Assembly: GCA_029243025.1 (NCBI GenBank)
Contig: JAQWSU010000049.1
Coordinates: 62,001 to 126,000 of the forward strand
Direction of reading: 5' to 3'
From: Pirellulaceae bacterium
GTDB taxonomy: Bacteria > Planctomycetota > Planctomycetia > Pirellulales > Pirellulaceae
Length of the DNA stretch: 64,000 nucleotides
The notes beneath the pieces are model-generated. The model had not been told where the DNA came from, did no database searches, and saw only the letters and a program-made list of their open reading frames with translations. Shown here piece after piece: positions 31,890-41,249 of this stretch (positions within the stretch are counted from its first letter, which is position 1; each line of letters starts with the position of its first letter). The translations under genes and the position numbers were made by a program.

Positions 31890-33929
31890 ATGAAAACAAT
31901 CTTGCATGAGATATCCACCAAACCACTAACCAGGTTGGCAATCAGCATCGCCGTTCTGTTGGCAATCCTTCCACGCATCCCCTTGGCCGCCGACTTTGCC
32001 CACCCAGGCTTGCTCCACACGCAACGCGACTTCGACCGCATACGAGTTGCCGTAGCCAACCAACAAGAGCCGATTTACTCAGCGTTCAAGCTGCTTGTCG
32101 CAAGCCCACGCGCAAGCTCCGACTACAACTTAAGGGGCCCATTTCCCGAATGGGGACGAGCACCAAACATCCGTACCGGCGAAACGGTCAGCGATGCAGA
32201 GGCCGCCTACCACAACGCACTCATGTGGGCCATTACGGGAAAACAAGCACATGCGGACAAATCAATTCAGATTATCAATGCCTGGATGAGGTCCCTCAAA
32301 AAGGTAAGCGGAATCGACGGCGTTTTGGCTTCGGGTCTGCAAGGGTTTAAGTTTGCGAATGCTGCCGAAATCCTTCGACACTCAGATTCCGGCTGGTCCG
32401 ATTCGGATGCAAAGCGTTGCGAGCAATGGCTGATGGAAGTTTGGCACCCAACAATCGAGCACTACGCTTACTTTGCCAACGCCAATTGGGAAAGTGCTGC
32501 CCTGCAAACCAAAATAGCAATCGCCGTCTACTGCAACGACCGGAAACTGTTCGAAGAAACGGTCCGCTATGCCGTAAATGGCGCGGGGAACGGCAGTATC
32601 CCTCACACGATTGTCTATCCTTCGGGCCAATGCCAGGAAACCACTCGTGCCCAACATTACGCTCAACTTGGACTCGGCTTACTCGTGAATGCGGCCGAGG
32701 TGGCTTGGAACCAAGGTGTCGATCTTTACGGATGGGACAACAATCGCATCCTGCAAGGATTTGAATACACAGCGAAATACGGATTAGGAGAGGACGTTCC
32801 CTACCAACATTACCTGGACCGGACGGGTAAATACGGCTTCGGCGGCCGCAACAATCAGTACGATCAAATCTCGACCATTAGTCGGGGTAACTTCTATCCG
32901 ATTTTTGAACGTCCCTTGAACCATTACGTCAAACGAAGAGGGTTAAGCGTTCCCTACACAACTCGTGTTGTTGCCAGCAAACGGCCCGAAGGCTTCAATC
33001 ACGACCACCTGGGCCTCGGCACCTTGACCCATTGGCGATCCCCAGCGCCCACCACCCAACCCGAGCGTCCTCCTGCCGTACCTGCCGGCCTCGTCGCTAG
33101 AACGACAGCCCAGGGTATCCGGCTTAGCTGGGTGGGTTCGGTAGAACCAATCAGCGGAACCGACGCCACCAGCTATCTCATTAAACGATCTAACACACCC
33201 GCCCCCCCATACGAAACACAAACTCAAACAACGAATCAGCACTTTGTCGACACGACCGTTGAACCAGGCAAGCTTTATCACTACATCGTCTCTGCAATTA
33301 ACAACGTAGGACAGAGTGATGGCTCGTACCCATTGGCGACCACTGCGGGACTCCCCCTTCGTTGGTCAAATTCTGACGTGGGGAAAGTATCCGTTCCTGG
33401 ATACGCTGAGCACAACGGAGAGACTTTTTCCCTGGAAGGGCAGGGGGCCGACATTGCCGGAAGACATGACTCCTTCCATTTCGTTCACACCCGCATGCGA
33501 GGGGACGGCTCGATTACCGCTCGTATCATCTTGCCGATGAGTTCCCAATGGACCAAACCGGGAGTCATCATGCGAGAAAGCCTCGATGCGGGCTCCGCTC
33601 ACGCATCGGTTTTGCTGTTACCCCACTGGAAAGGCGCAGTCGTCAGCCGTTCGAACACCGATGGTGAAACAAGCACGACCGATCCAATTCCGATTGGCAA
33701 AGCGCACGTCATCAAAAAAAACCGGCTCATGACGCCGTATTGGGTCCGACTTGTACGAGCCGGAAATCGATTCACCGGCTACATGGGAAGCGACGAAAAA
33801 AACTGGCAACGATTAGGCTCCGTAGAAATCTCTGTAGGTAAAGACGTCTATGTCGGATTACCCGCCTGCTCCCAACTGAAAAATGTCACCACCACAGTCA
33901 CTTACGATAACGTAAACGTGCCTGAATGA
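31890..33929 (+). CDS. Secreted alginate-lyase-like protein with FN3 and C-terminal sandwich domain
   Basis: I choose the ATG at 31890 (679 residues) because it gives a normal signal peptide (TRLAISIAVLLAILPRIPLA, cut near ADF); the longer frame from 31770 adds 40 unlikely residues. Residues ~30-390 match the alginate_lyase (PF05426) alpha/alpha-barrel type: HPGLLHTQRDFDRIR at the start, FANANWESA at the active-site region, then PSGQCQETTRAQHYAQLGLG and NQGVDLYGWDNNR. The family cleaves uronic-acid polysaccharides by beta-elimination, but the substrate here is unknown. Residues ~394-480 are a fibronectin type III domain (PAVPAGLVARTTAQGIRLSW). Residues ~490-679 are a concanavalin-like sandwich of the DUF1349-like kind. 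The usual NNH motif is NAN here, so activity should not be assumed. It is likely periplasmic or extracellular. Confidence 0.8.
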   Translation: MKTILHEISTKPLTRLAISIAVLLAILPRIPLAADFAHPGLLHTQRDFDRIRVAVANQQEPIYSAFKLLVASPRASSDYNLRGPFPEWGRAPNIRTGETVSDAEAAYHNALMWAITGKQAHADKSIQIINAWMRSLKKVSGIDGVLASGLQGFKFANAAEILRHSDSGWSDSDAKRCEQWLMEVWHPTIEHYAYFANANWESAALQTKIAIAVYCNDRKLFEETVRYAVNGAGNGSIPHTIVYPSGQCQETTRAQHYAQLGLGLLVNAAEVAWNQGVDLYGWDNNRILQGFEYTAKYGLGEDVPYQHYLDRTGKYGFGGRNNQYDQISTISRGNFYPIFERPLNHYVKRRGLSVPYTTRVVASKRPEGFNHDHLGLGTLTHWRSPAPTTQPERPPAVPAGLVARTTAQGIRLSWVGSVEPISGTDATSYLIKRSNTPAPPYETQTQTTNQHFVDTTVEPGKLYHYIVSAINNVGQSDGSYPLATTAGLPLRWSNSDVGKVSVPGYAEHNGETFSLEGQGADIAGRHDSFHFVHTRMRGDGSITARIILPMSSQWTKPGVIMRESLDAGSAHASVLLLPHWKGAVVSRSNTDGETSTTDPIPIGKAHVIKKNRLMTPYWVRLVRAGNRFTGYMGSDEKNWQRLGSVEISVGKDVYVGLPACSQLKNVTTTVTYDNVNVPE

Positions 33930-34024
33930 AGCCGATGGGACAGGGAACGCTCGAACCGATGCGGGGACATCCGTTTCAATAGCCGCAACCTTAATTGACT
34001 CGCGCCGAGCTATTTCAGCCTAAA

Positions 34025-35377
34025 TCACAGCTCCCAACCTTTTCGGTAATCACGACGCAAATATTCATTCGCGCCATCATGATTTGTAAAGGCAAGTTGG
34101 TCGGAATCCCAAAGAAGTTTTTTCCGCGTGAGATCCTCCCGCAACTGCGATCGCAAGGCAACGTTACCCAACAGTACGGTTTCTGTCATCGGACCGGCCC
34201 AATTGAAGTTAGAGCCGGCAGCCGAACCGCCCTTGCAGGCAAGCAACCATTCCTCGTGATGCCCCGGTGATCGAGCCAACTTTTTGGGCGGCACACCGTA
34301 CTGCTTCGAACGCTCATCCGGCAGCAGTCGCCAGGGTGTGAACCAGTCAGTCAGCAGAGCCCCATCCGTGCCAACCAGCAATATTCCATTGGTACCCATG
34401 ACATCGCCTTCTTTCACGATATCTGGACGCGGCGGTCGTAAACCACCGTCGTACCAAGTCAGCCGTACAGGGTCCATTTCTTCGCGTGCCGGAAAGTCAT
34501 ACGTAATCATCGAACCCAATGGAAACGTTTCTCCATTCACGCGAGTTGAGCTCGCTTCGACGCTGGTCGGCGCCCCCAGTTTCAACGCTCGAAAAACGGG
34601 ATCGAAAAAATGACAAGCAATATCACCCAACGCTCCCGTCCCAAAATCCCACCATCCGCGCCATTTCGTCGGGAGGTACGCTGAATGATAGGAACGAGCA
34701 GGTGCCGGCCCCAACCACAAATCCCAATCAAGCGTATCAGGCACGGGCGGTGTGGCCGCTGGGCGGTCAACTCCCTGGGGCCAGTACTCATCGAATAACC
34801 CGCGCGACGGTCGATCCGTCCAGATATGCACGGACTCAACTTGACCGATCGCATTGTCCAGCACGTATTCCTGCACAATCCGGGTGTTGTCAGACGCCTG
34901 CGCCTGATTCCCCATTTGCGTGGCAACACCAGCCTCTTCGGCTGCCTTGGTGAGTGTGCGCGCTTCCCAGATCGAGTGCGTCAACGGTTTTTCACAATAA
35001 ACATGTTTCCCGAGTCGAATAGCTGCCATCGACGCATGAAAATGATGATGATCGGGTGTCGCCACAATCACCGCGTCAATTTCGGATTCCATTTCAGGCA
35101 GCATTTTCCGATAGTCTTGAAACCGTTTTGCTTTTGGATACCTGTTGAAGGAGCCCGCCGCACGCGCCGAATCAACGTCACACAATGCAACGATGTTTTG
35201 GGATTCGACCGCGCGTATATCACCGCCAGCCTGCCCTCCCGCACCAACAGCTGCGATGTTCAGTTTTTCGTTGGCGGTATAAGCACGAGCTGAGCCCGCC
35301 TTCAAAATCGTAAAAGCAGCTGCCGAGGCACTCGCGGTTTTAAGAAAGCTTCGACGATTAGTCGATCTCGCCATCAT
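34025..35377 (-). CDS. Tat-exported Gfo/Idh/MocA family oxidoreductase
   Basis: 450 residues. The N-terminus is a Tat signal (NRRSFLKTASASAAAFTILKAG, twin Arg at 8-9). The Rossmann NAD(P)-binding motif GAGGQAGG is at 45-52, and the family EKP motif (YCEKPLTHS, Lys 130) follows. The C-terminal half has WDLWLGPAPARSYH and WRGWWDFGTGALGDIACH, typical of the planctomycete exported subgroup. These enzymes oxidise or rearrange sugars and other polyols with a tightly bound nicotinamide cofactor; the substrate is not predictable here. Two ATGs in tandem (35377 and 35374) are possible; GGAG at 35383-35386 fits either. The gene converges with the alginate-lyase-like gene, 95 bases apart. A second protein of the same class lies at 39266-40570. 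Confidence 0.9.
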   Translation of the reverse strand: MMARSTNRRSFLKTASASAAAFTILKAGSARAYTANEKLNIAAVGAGGQAGGDIRAVESQNIVALCDVDSARAAGSFNRYPKAKRFQDYRKMLPEMESEIDAVIVATPDHHHFHASMAAIRLGKHVYCEKPLTHSIWEARTLTKAAEEAGVATQMGNQAQASDNTRIVQEYVLDNAIGQVESVHIWTDRPSRGLFDEYWPQGVDRPAATPPVPDTLDWDLWLGPAPARSYHSAYLPTKWRGWWDFGTGALGDIACHFFDPVFRALKLGAPTSVEASSTRVNGETFPLGSMITYDFPAREEMDPVRLTWYDGGLRPPRPDIVKEGDVMGTNGILLVGTDGALLTDWFTPWRLLPDERSKQYGVPPKKLARSPGHHEEWLLACKGGSAAGSNFNWAGPMTETVLLGNVALRSQLREDLTRKKLLWDSDQLAFTNHDGANEYLRRDYRKGWEL

Positions 35378-35556
35378 TCATGCTCCATTGGTTCTGGAAA
35401 GATTGATCAGTTCTTTCGGTAACGGGCAAGATTTGGTGATTGGCCATCCTCTGGCCGTTCAAACACTGACCGTTCCCAGCCGACATCATGATCATTAAAC
35501 CGCTCGCAAGGGGAACTGCCAAGCGGTAGATTTTTCTAATCAATATCGAGTGAATC

Positions 35557-36729
35557 TTAAGATCGCCTGCGGAAGATCGCACCAAGCCAGACCATGCCGA
35601 TGCCAATCAGCAGGAGACTATTTGGCTCCGGCACGAGCTGAGCAGCCGGTCGAACTCCCACTTCGAAGCCACCATCCTGGAACGCGACAACAAAGTCACT
35701 ACTGTTGAATTCAGCGTCGCCATTCCAGTCGCCCTCGGCCCATCCTGAATTCTCGTCTTCAAGGTCTTCATATTCACCCACCTGAAACACGATGACAAAA
35801 TCACTTGAATTGAATTCGCCATTGAGGTCGGCATCGCCCAGCCAAGTGTTTTTGATATCGCTTATCATAAAGCGATGGTCGGCCGTGTTAACAGAACCGT
35901 CCGAGTTGAGATCAAACCTGGGAGAACTTTCCCCACCGCGAATAGCCGCCGCCAACAAATCAATATCAGTAGCGTCAACTACACCGTCACCATTAAGATC
36001 GCCCGAATTTGGATTCAGCAGAGCAGCAACACCATTTTCAGCAATTTTCTTAATCGCACCGGAATCTAGTGCCTCATCCCAAAGCGCAACGTCATCAATA
36101 AAACCATCGAAACCTTCGACATGGTTGTGACGATTACCGATGTGCATGTAGCCGGATGGCGCAACAAACCATCCCTCATTAGATTCCCAACTGAGCTCTC
36201 CGTCCACATAGATTGACATCATCTCTTCTTCGACATCTGCGACATACGCCACGTGCTGCCATTCGTCGATTGCTGCAATCTCATCTCCCCACTGCCAACC
36301 ACCGCCGGCCCTTGCGTAATAGGAATATTCACCCTGTCCGCCGAAGGGCCCATGTACGTTAAGGGCTGTCTCGAAGGTGTCACCTTCACGACTGGTAAGC
36401 CGCTCCATGGCGCCTTCTTGTCCCCGATCATAAATAAACATGGAGAGCGTGAATTCTTCCGAATCCAGGTCACCGTTCTCGTTTTCGATGAAGACATGAT
36501 CCGTATCGAATTCAAACTCAAGAGACTTGCCAAATCCTATCGACTCTGGCACGTTGCTCGAATAGACAGCATCGATTAATTCACCATCGTTTCCGAATTC
36601 AGATTGATCGTCTACATTGTCGTCAAAGTTCCAATAGCCGACTAAATCAGCCCGGAGAGACGCTGAACAAACCACTAAGATAAATCCCGCAAGAGCACCC
36701 TTGAACGTATTCCGTAGTAGAAATGACAT
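35557..36729 (-). CDS. Secreted LamG-domain protein with dockerin-like repeats and PEP-CTERM tail
   Basis: 390 residues. Signal peptide at 1-28 (GALAGFILVVCSASLRA). Residues ~29-235 are a LamG/concanavalin-like domain: LVGYWNFDDNVDDQSEFGNDGEL at the start, EFTLSMFIY, WQHVAYVADVEEEMMSIYVDG and GFIDDVALWDEALDSGAIKKI at the end. Residues ~245-350 carry dockerin-like pairs (GDLNGDGVVDATDIDLL, FDLNSDGSVNTADHRF, GDADLNGEFNSSDFV, GDWNGDAEFNSSDFV). The end is VPEPNSLLLIGIG with an Arg-rich tail. The start has GGAG with a 7-base spacer. The LamG domain suggests carbohydrate or protein binding at the cell surface; no enzyme domain is present. Confidence 0.9.
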   Translation of the reverse strand: MSFLLRNTFKGALAGFILVVCSASLRADLVGYWNFDDNVDDQSEFGNDGELIDAVYSSNVPESIGFGKSLEFEFDTDHVFIENENGDLDSEEFTLSMFIYDRGQEGAMERLTSREGDTFETALNVHGPFGGQGEYSYYARAGGGWQWGDEIAAIDEWQHVAYVADVEEEMMSIYVDGELSWESNEGWFVAPSGYMHIGNRHNHVEGFDGFIDDVALWDEALDSGAIKKIAENGVAALLNPNSGDLNGDGVVDATDIDLLAAAIRGGESSPRFDLNSDGSVNTADHRFMISDIKNTWLGDADLNGEFNSSDFVIVFQVGEYEDLEDENSGWAEGDWNGDAEFNSSDFVVAFQDGGFEVGVRPAAQLVPEPNSLLLIGIGMVWLGAIFRRRS

Positions 36730-37317
36730 GGTTATGTCTCCATATTTACTTGATTCGCAACCGCATCCACCGTGACAAAGACCAGGCCGACACTCGCGTT
36801 AAACGTCGAAAACATTTGATTGGTCGCAATTATGATGGATCCCATCCAAAGATCAAGGATTTCCAGCCCGTCATTCATGACCTTGAGCGGATTTCCAGAA
36901 AAAGGCCGCTGCCACGCCTCACGCCGGCGCTAGCCGTGCTCTTTTTCCTGAACAGCGGCGTCAACGCCGACGAAGTAACGAGCGGTAACGCGCCACGCAG
37001 CTCGAATAGCTTTCACCACGCAAAAGATAAGATTAAACGGCAGAATGCCCCTTTACGGCACCCACAAGGCGAAAATCGATCAGCGATCGCCTGCCGATAC
37101 ACTTTCGTGACAAACCTTAAATCGCATGCAGGACCATGAAACCCGGCAAACTGAACGCCGTGGTGGTGGTCACGACCACATGCACCCTATACATCAGAGC
37201 GGCAATCTCTGAGCTCAGTTGCTTCGTCGGCCCCGTCCATAAAGCGATTGCCAAATCCACTCGCCACTGCGATAAACACCGCGCGACGGGCGGAGGTTTC
37301 CAAATACTAGATTCGGT
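36730..37317. other. Intergenic region, no supported gene
   Basis: 588 bases lie between the stop of the nitrilase-fold gene and the start of the LamG gene, both on the minus strand. A plus-strand frame at 36723-37139 has no recognisable domain and Arg/Lys/His-rich composition typical of a chance frame. I see no terminator with a T-run. The promoter of the LamG gene should be at the left end. Confidence 0.5.
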
Positions 37318-39129
37318 TCACTGCGAGCTTTCATTCGCAACACCATAGAATTGACGAATCTCGTTCAGAACGTCATTTCGCCCATCCCATTTCTTGTAGA
37401 TCAATCGCCCCACCAATTCATATTCCCGCCCAGCCACCGGTTGGGGGATAATCAATTGAACATCCCATGCTGGATTTGTATCGTCACCCTTGGAACTGGT
37501 ACCACCACCGGAGGGCGAATGGGTGAAACGCAAATTAGGATTGGGGCGAAACAGATAGATCAGGACCATATCCCGAAACCGCCCATAGAAACAAGGTACC
37601 GCATAGCGTAGCGGGGACACGCTGGCAAACAGGGTATCGCGTTCTTCAAAATCAAGCACAGTAGAATTCTTTTCACTACAGACCGTGCTATCTCGATTGT
37701 GCTGTTGCGTACACAACTGTCGCCATAACGGTTTCACAAGCGTTGATTCCCCATCGATAAAATACATACTCTTGTTAAGTGGACCATTGATATAGGACGC
37801 CCAAAACACCCCCAAGAATCCGCCTACATAATCGCTTCGATGCGGAACACAACGGAAAGAGAAATCGATAGCGTTCGGCTCCCTCACCGTAAATCGACTC
37901 CAGCTTTCCACCTGAAATACCGGGGTAGGCCGCTGATAGAGTTCAACGGCCGCTTCACTGATTTGCTTGAGTGCCATTGGGGCGTAGCGAGGCTCGAAAA
38001 AGACTTCACGTTCTTCACGCCGTCGAGAGTCAAAGTAATGCTCAAGGTTCATGCCCGCATACGCGGGTACGAACGGATTGTCGGGCTCAGCCGTCGACGC
38101 CAGAGAAAAGATCCCATTGTAACCAGGTCGGTGGCTCACTCCATTTAGCTCTAGCGATCGATTCGTCCCCACAATCACTTTCAACTGTGCGGTCTCCAAG
38201 GTCGCCACGTCTTGGTCTCTGGCCGCCCCCCTTGGATCAACATTTTGCAAAAAACGAATCAGACGTTCAGGCATTTCACGTGACCGCCATTGCAAAAAAT
38301 CAGCCTCACTTTGATCACGAGCGCGTTCATTTTTCGCGCGGGTTGGTGGCACCACAATCTCACCAAAGGTAATCGCCTCGCGTTTACGCTCCACAGCGAC
38401 AATGCTTTCCTGACTCACGATCAGTGATACGCCAACGTTAGCCTCCACAATCGGAATCTTGTTTTCAGTCGAACGGTCAAGCACCGCCAGATCTTGTTGA
38501 TTCGATGTTGACCCATATGCGGGGATCACGAGAAATTGCGCACCGTCCAAGGCCGGAATTTTGGCAAGCAGAGGATTCCAACGATCATTACAAATCAGAA
38601 TTCCACAACGACCGTAGGGCGTATCGAAGGCGCGACTCCGCTTCCCTAATCGATTAAACCACCAACTGGGATCGTATCCTTCGTGAAACTGCATCTTCTG
38701 ATATTTGCCGCAGATTTCACCGCTGTTATCAATAAAGACTGCCGTGTTGAAGACATCCTCATTAAGCTGCTCGGCAAATCCAAATACCAGGCAGAGATTT
38801 AGCTCGCGAGCCAGTGATTGGAATCGCCGAATCACAGGCGAATCGATCGCCACAGCAACATCCCTCATCTTCGATGCTGCCATCTCTTTTGCGATGATTT
38901 CGTTAACAATATATCCATCAAGACTACCTTCCGGTGCAACAGCGATTTTGGCCCCGCCGTTGGCTGCCTTGCGAAACCACGCCTCGAGCTGATCGGCATT
39001 ACCCGCCAAATCCAGTTTCACGGGTTCAAAAGATATCGAAGCAACTCGCAGCGTTCTGGGGAGCTCTTCACAGCGAGACAACGAAGCAGGAAAAAACAGC
39101 AAGAGAACAACAAGTGTGCATAAACGCAT
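37318..39129 (-). CDS. Secreted nitrilase-superfamily hydrolase fused to a large uncharacterised C-terminal domain
   Basis: I start at the ATG at 39129, giving 603 residues with a signal peptide (RLCTLVVLLLFFPASLSRCEE). The open frame runs on to 39471, but that part overlaps the next gene in another frame and has no signal. Residues ~25-270 are a carbon-nitrogen hydrolase domain with the Glu-Lys-Cys triad visible: E67 (APEGSLDGY), K145 (YQKMQF) and C180 (GILICNDRW). The family hydrolyses nitriles, amides or carbamoyl groups through the Cys. Residues ~300-603 are a separate beta-rich domain (PFVPAYAGMNLEHYFDSRRR, YQRPTPVFQVESWSRFTV, FWASYINGPLNKSMYFID) that I do not recognise by family. An exported nitrilase is unusual, and the substrate is unknown. 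Confidence 0.8.
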   Translation of the reverse strand: MRLCTLVVLLLFFPASLSRCEELPRTLRVASISFEPVKLDLAGNADQLEAWFRKAANGGAKIAVAPEGSLDGYIVNEIIAKEMAASKMRDVAVAIDSPVIRRFQSLARELNLCLVFGFAEQLNEDVFNTAVFIDNSGEICGKYQKMQFHEGYDPSWWFNRLGKRSRAFDTPYGRCGILICNDRWNPLLAKIPALDGAQFLVIPAYGSTSNQQDLAVLDRSTENKIPIVEANVGVSLIVSQESIVAVERKREAITFGEIVVPPTRAKNERARDQSEADFLQWRSREMPERLIRFLQNVDPRGAARDQDVATLETAQLKVIVGTNRSLELNGVSHRPGYNGIFSLASTAEPDNPFVPAYAGMNLEHYFDSRRREEREVFFEPRYAPMALKQISEAAVELYQRPTPVFQVESWSRFTVREPNAIDFSFRCVPHRSDYVGGFLGVFWASYINGPLNKSMYFIDGESTLVKPLWRQLCTQQHNRDSTVCSEKNSTVLDFEERDTLFASVSPLRYAVPCFYGRFRDMVLIYLFRPNPNLRFTHSPSGGGTSSKGDDTNPAWDVQLIIPQPVAGREYELVGRLIYKKWDGRNDVLNEIRQFYGVANESSQ

Positions 39130-39265
39130 CTTCGATCTTTCACGAAAAAGGGATGACCCTGCGACGTGGGTTCGGTATCCAATCAAGTTCAGATCAGCAA
39201 GAACCCAAATACGCACCTCGTTTTCCAAAGCGGTCGAGCGGCGAAAACCAGCGATTCGCCTACCC

Positions 39266-40570
39266 TCAAACATCCGGTAATCCCCAAGGTTCACGCCGCT
39301 CATAATCCAGCCAGGTGTTGGCTTCTTGATCCTCGCCACAGTTCCAATTTTTCGGATCCCATTGGAAACTTCGACCGTACCAATACGCCAAATTCCCCAA
39401 GTGGCAGATTGCCGCACTGCGAGCTCCAATCTCAACGTCAGCGACAGGGCGACGTCGATCTCGAATCGCATTTAACCAATCACGGTGATGGCCAGGCGAT
39501 TGATACAAATGCACTTCCTTTTCAGCGAGCGGCTCTCGCGTGGCATCTTTTGGATCAGAGCTAAGATGCCCACGATCAACGCGCAAAACCCCCTCTGTGC
39601 CATGAAAGGTAATCCCACTCGGCCCACCGTGTATCATCTCGATCCCGTTTTCATAAACAAAACGAACCCCTGTCCCTGTAGACGGATCATCGGGAGGAAT
39701 AATTTCCACCGGCCCCGATTGATCCATCCCCAAAGCCCACTGGGCGATGTCATAGTGATGAGCACCAATATCCGTGTGCCCCCCCCCGGAGTATTCGCGA
39801 TACTGACGCCACTGTCCCCATGGCTTTGAAATTCCACCTCGAGCGCTTAACGCCGAATGATAAGCTCGCTTGGGAGCCGGCCCCAGCCACAAATCCCAAT
39901 CCAAACCAGGTTCCAATTCCTCGGCGGGCAGATCACACCATCGGCTCGGGCCCCCAACACCGACCGTCACTTTCTGAACCTTTCCGATCCGACCGCTCCG
40001 TACGAACTCACAGGCCTGCCGAAATGGACCGAAAACATTACTTCGTTGCTGACTGCCCGTTTGCAAAACTCTTTCATGTTTTCGCACCGCGTCGATACAT
40101 CGCTTTGCTTCCAGCAACGTGAGCGTGAGAGGTTTCTCGCAATAGACATCTTTCCCCGCCTGACACGCCTCAATAATCGGAATTGCATGCCAGTGATCCG
40201 GTGTGGCAATCAACACCGCATCGATATCGTCCCGCGCAATAACATCTCGAAAATCATTATAGGTTTTAAAGCCAGCATCGTGGGCACCATCCCCGTACTT
40301 TGCCAAGACTCGTTGCTTAGCCAATTGCCGCCGATTGGAATCCACATCACAAACTGCTGCAATTTGCACATCGCCAAACCCCAACAACGTATTCAGATGG
40401 TAACCGCTACACATCTTTCCTGTACCAATGATTCCCACAGAAAGACGCTCACTGGCCGCCGCGCGACCCGGCGCATTACCCAGTGCACTCGCAGGTACAA
40501 TCATCGGCGCGGCGAACAGGGCTGAGTGCTTTAAAAATGACCGGCGACTTGTCTTGAGGCGATTTTTCAT
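39266..40570 (-). CDS. Tat-exported Gfo/Idh/MocA family oxidoreductase
   Basis: 434 residues. Tat signal (TSRRSFLKHSALFAAPMIVPASALG). The nucleotide-binding loop VGIIGTGKM starts near residue 45, and EKP is at 145-147 (YCEKPLTLTLLEAKR). WDLWLGPAPKRAYHSA and GGHTDIGAHHYDIAQWALGMD follow, as in the exported planctomycete group. It probably acts on a sugar or polyol in the periplasm with bound NAD(P). It resembles the enzyme at 34025-35377 in plan, but sequence outside the family motifs has clearly diverged, so this is not a recent duplication. ATG at 40570 has only a weak upstream purine stretch (GAGATGG). The downstream nitrilase-fold gene starts 137 bases after its stop on the same strand and could be co-transcribed. 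Confidence 0.9.
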   Translation of the reverse strand: MKNRLKTSRRSFLKHSALFAAPMIVPASALGNAPGRAAASERLSVGIIGTGKMCSGYHLNTLLGFGDVQIAAVCDVDSNRRQLAKQRVLAKYGDGAHDAGFKTYNDFRDVIARDDIDAVLIATPDHWHAIPIIEACQAGKDVYCEKPLTLTLLEAKRCIDAVRKHERVLQTGSQQRSNVFGPFRQACEFVRSGRIGKVQKVTVGVGGPSRWCDLPAEELEPGLDWDLWLGPAPKRAYHSALSARGGISKPWGQWRQYREYSGGGHTDIGAHHYDIAQWALGMDQSGPVEIIPPDDPSTGTGVRFVYENGIEMIHGGPSGITFHGTEGVLRVDRGHLSSDPKDATREPLAEKEVHLYQSPGHHRDWLNAIRDRRRPVADVEIGARSAAICHLGNLAYWYGRSFQWDPKNWNCGEDQEANTWLDYERREPWGLPDV

Positions 40571-41249
40571 AAGACCATCTCAATTGGAAATGACGGGACT
40601 CGAAATCGTGAAGAGCACATTTTACTCAAATCATCACAGCACCTATGATCACCTTCCACCTGCGCTGATGCAACCACGATTCAATGAGGTACCCGCAGGA
40701 ATTCTTCAGCTCAGATCTTCGCCCGATGCAACGCCGTCTCCCAAAATTCCTCCATCGCAAGCAAGCAAACGGTGTTTCGCTTTGTCCCCAAGAAATGGAA
40801 CACGAGAGATCGCGATTGTCGCTTGCAGACAAATCCGATGCAAAATCGGCATGGCGACCCTGCTCAGGAGAGCAGCAAGGCCGACCGCTCAATAAGCTGG
40901 CTGGCGATCCGACGCGGAGGCGTTAAAAAATCAAATGTTGCCGCGTAAATTCACCTACGTAGCTTTACTGCGACACAATGCTACCATTGCTCCAATCACG
41001 ACAGAATCGGTATCGCGTGGGGTGGATGCCGCAATACTTACTTTTTAGCTCCTTCTTTCCGCGAAACGATCCACAACCCTATAAATACAGTCAGCATGCA
41101 CTTGCGGGGTAACCGATTAATGGTTCTACCGGAAGTGTTGGACATATTCCGCTCGAAAGCCCGGTTGATGACAAAACAGCAGGGATCTGCGACACCGTTC
41201 CTGGTCGCGTCCATCAATCTTGCGAATCGTTTCTGGCAGGAGAAAACCA
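40571..41249. other. Divergent intergenic region
   Basis: 679 bases between the divergently read oxidoreductase and monooxygenase genes should hold both promoters. Small frames at 40626-40926 on both strands overlap each other and have no recognisable content. AGGAG at 41238-41242 is the ribosome binding site of the monooxygenase. I see no RNA gene here. Confidence 0.5.

Noticed and set aside
36723-37139. Plus-strand frame of 138 residues between the LamG and nitrilase genes
   Set aside because: No domain, Arg/Lys/His-rich composition, and no ribosome binding site.
39130-39471. N-terminal extension of the nitrilase-fold protein
   Set aside because: It overlaps the end of the oxidoreductase gene in another frame and precedes the clear signal peptide at the ATG at 39129.
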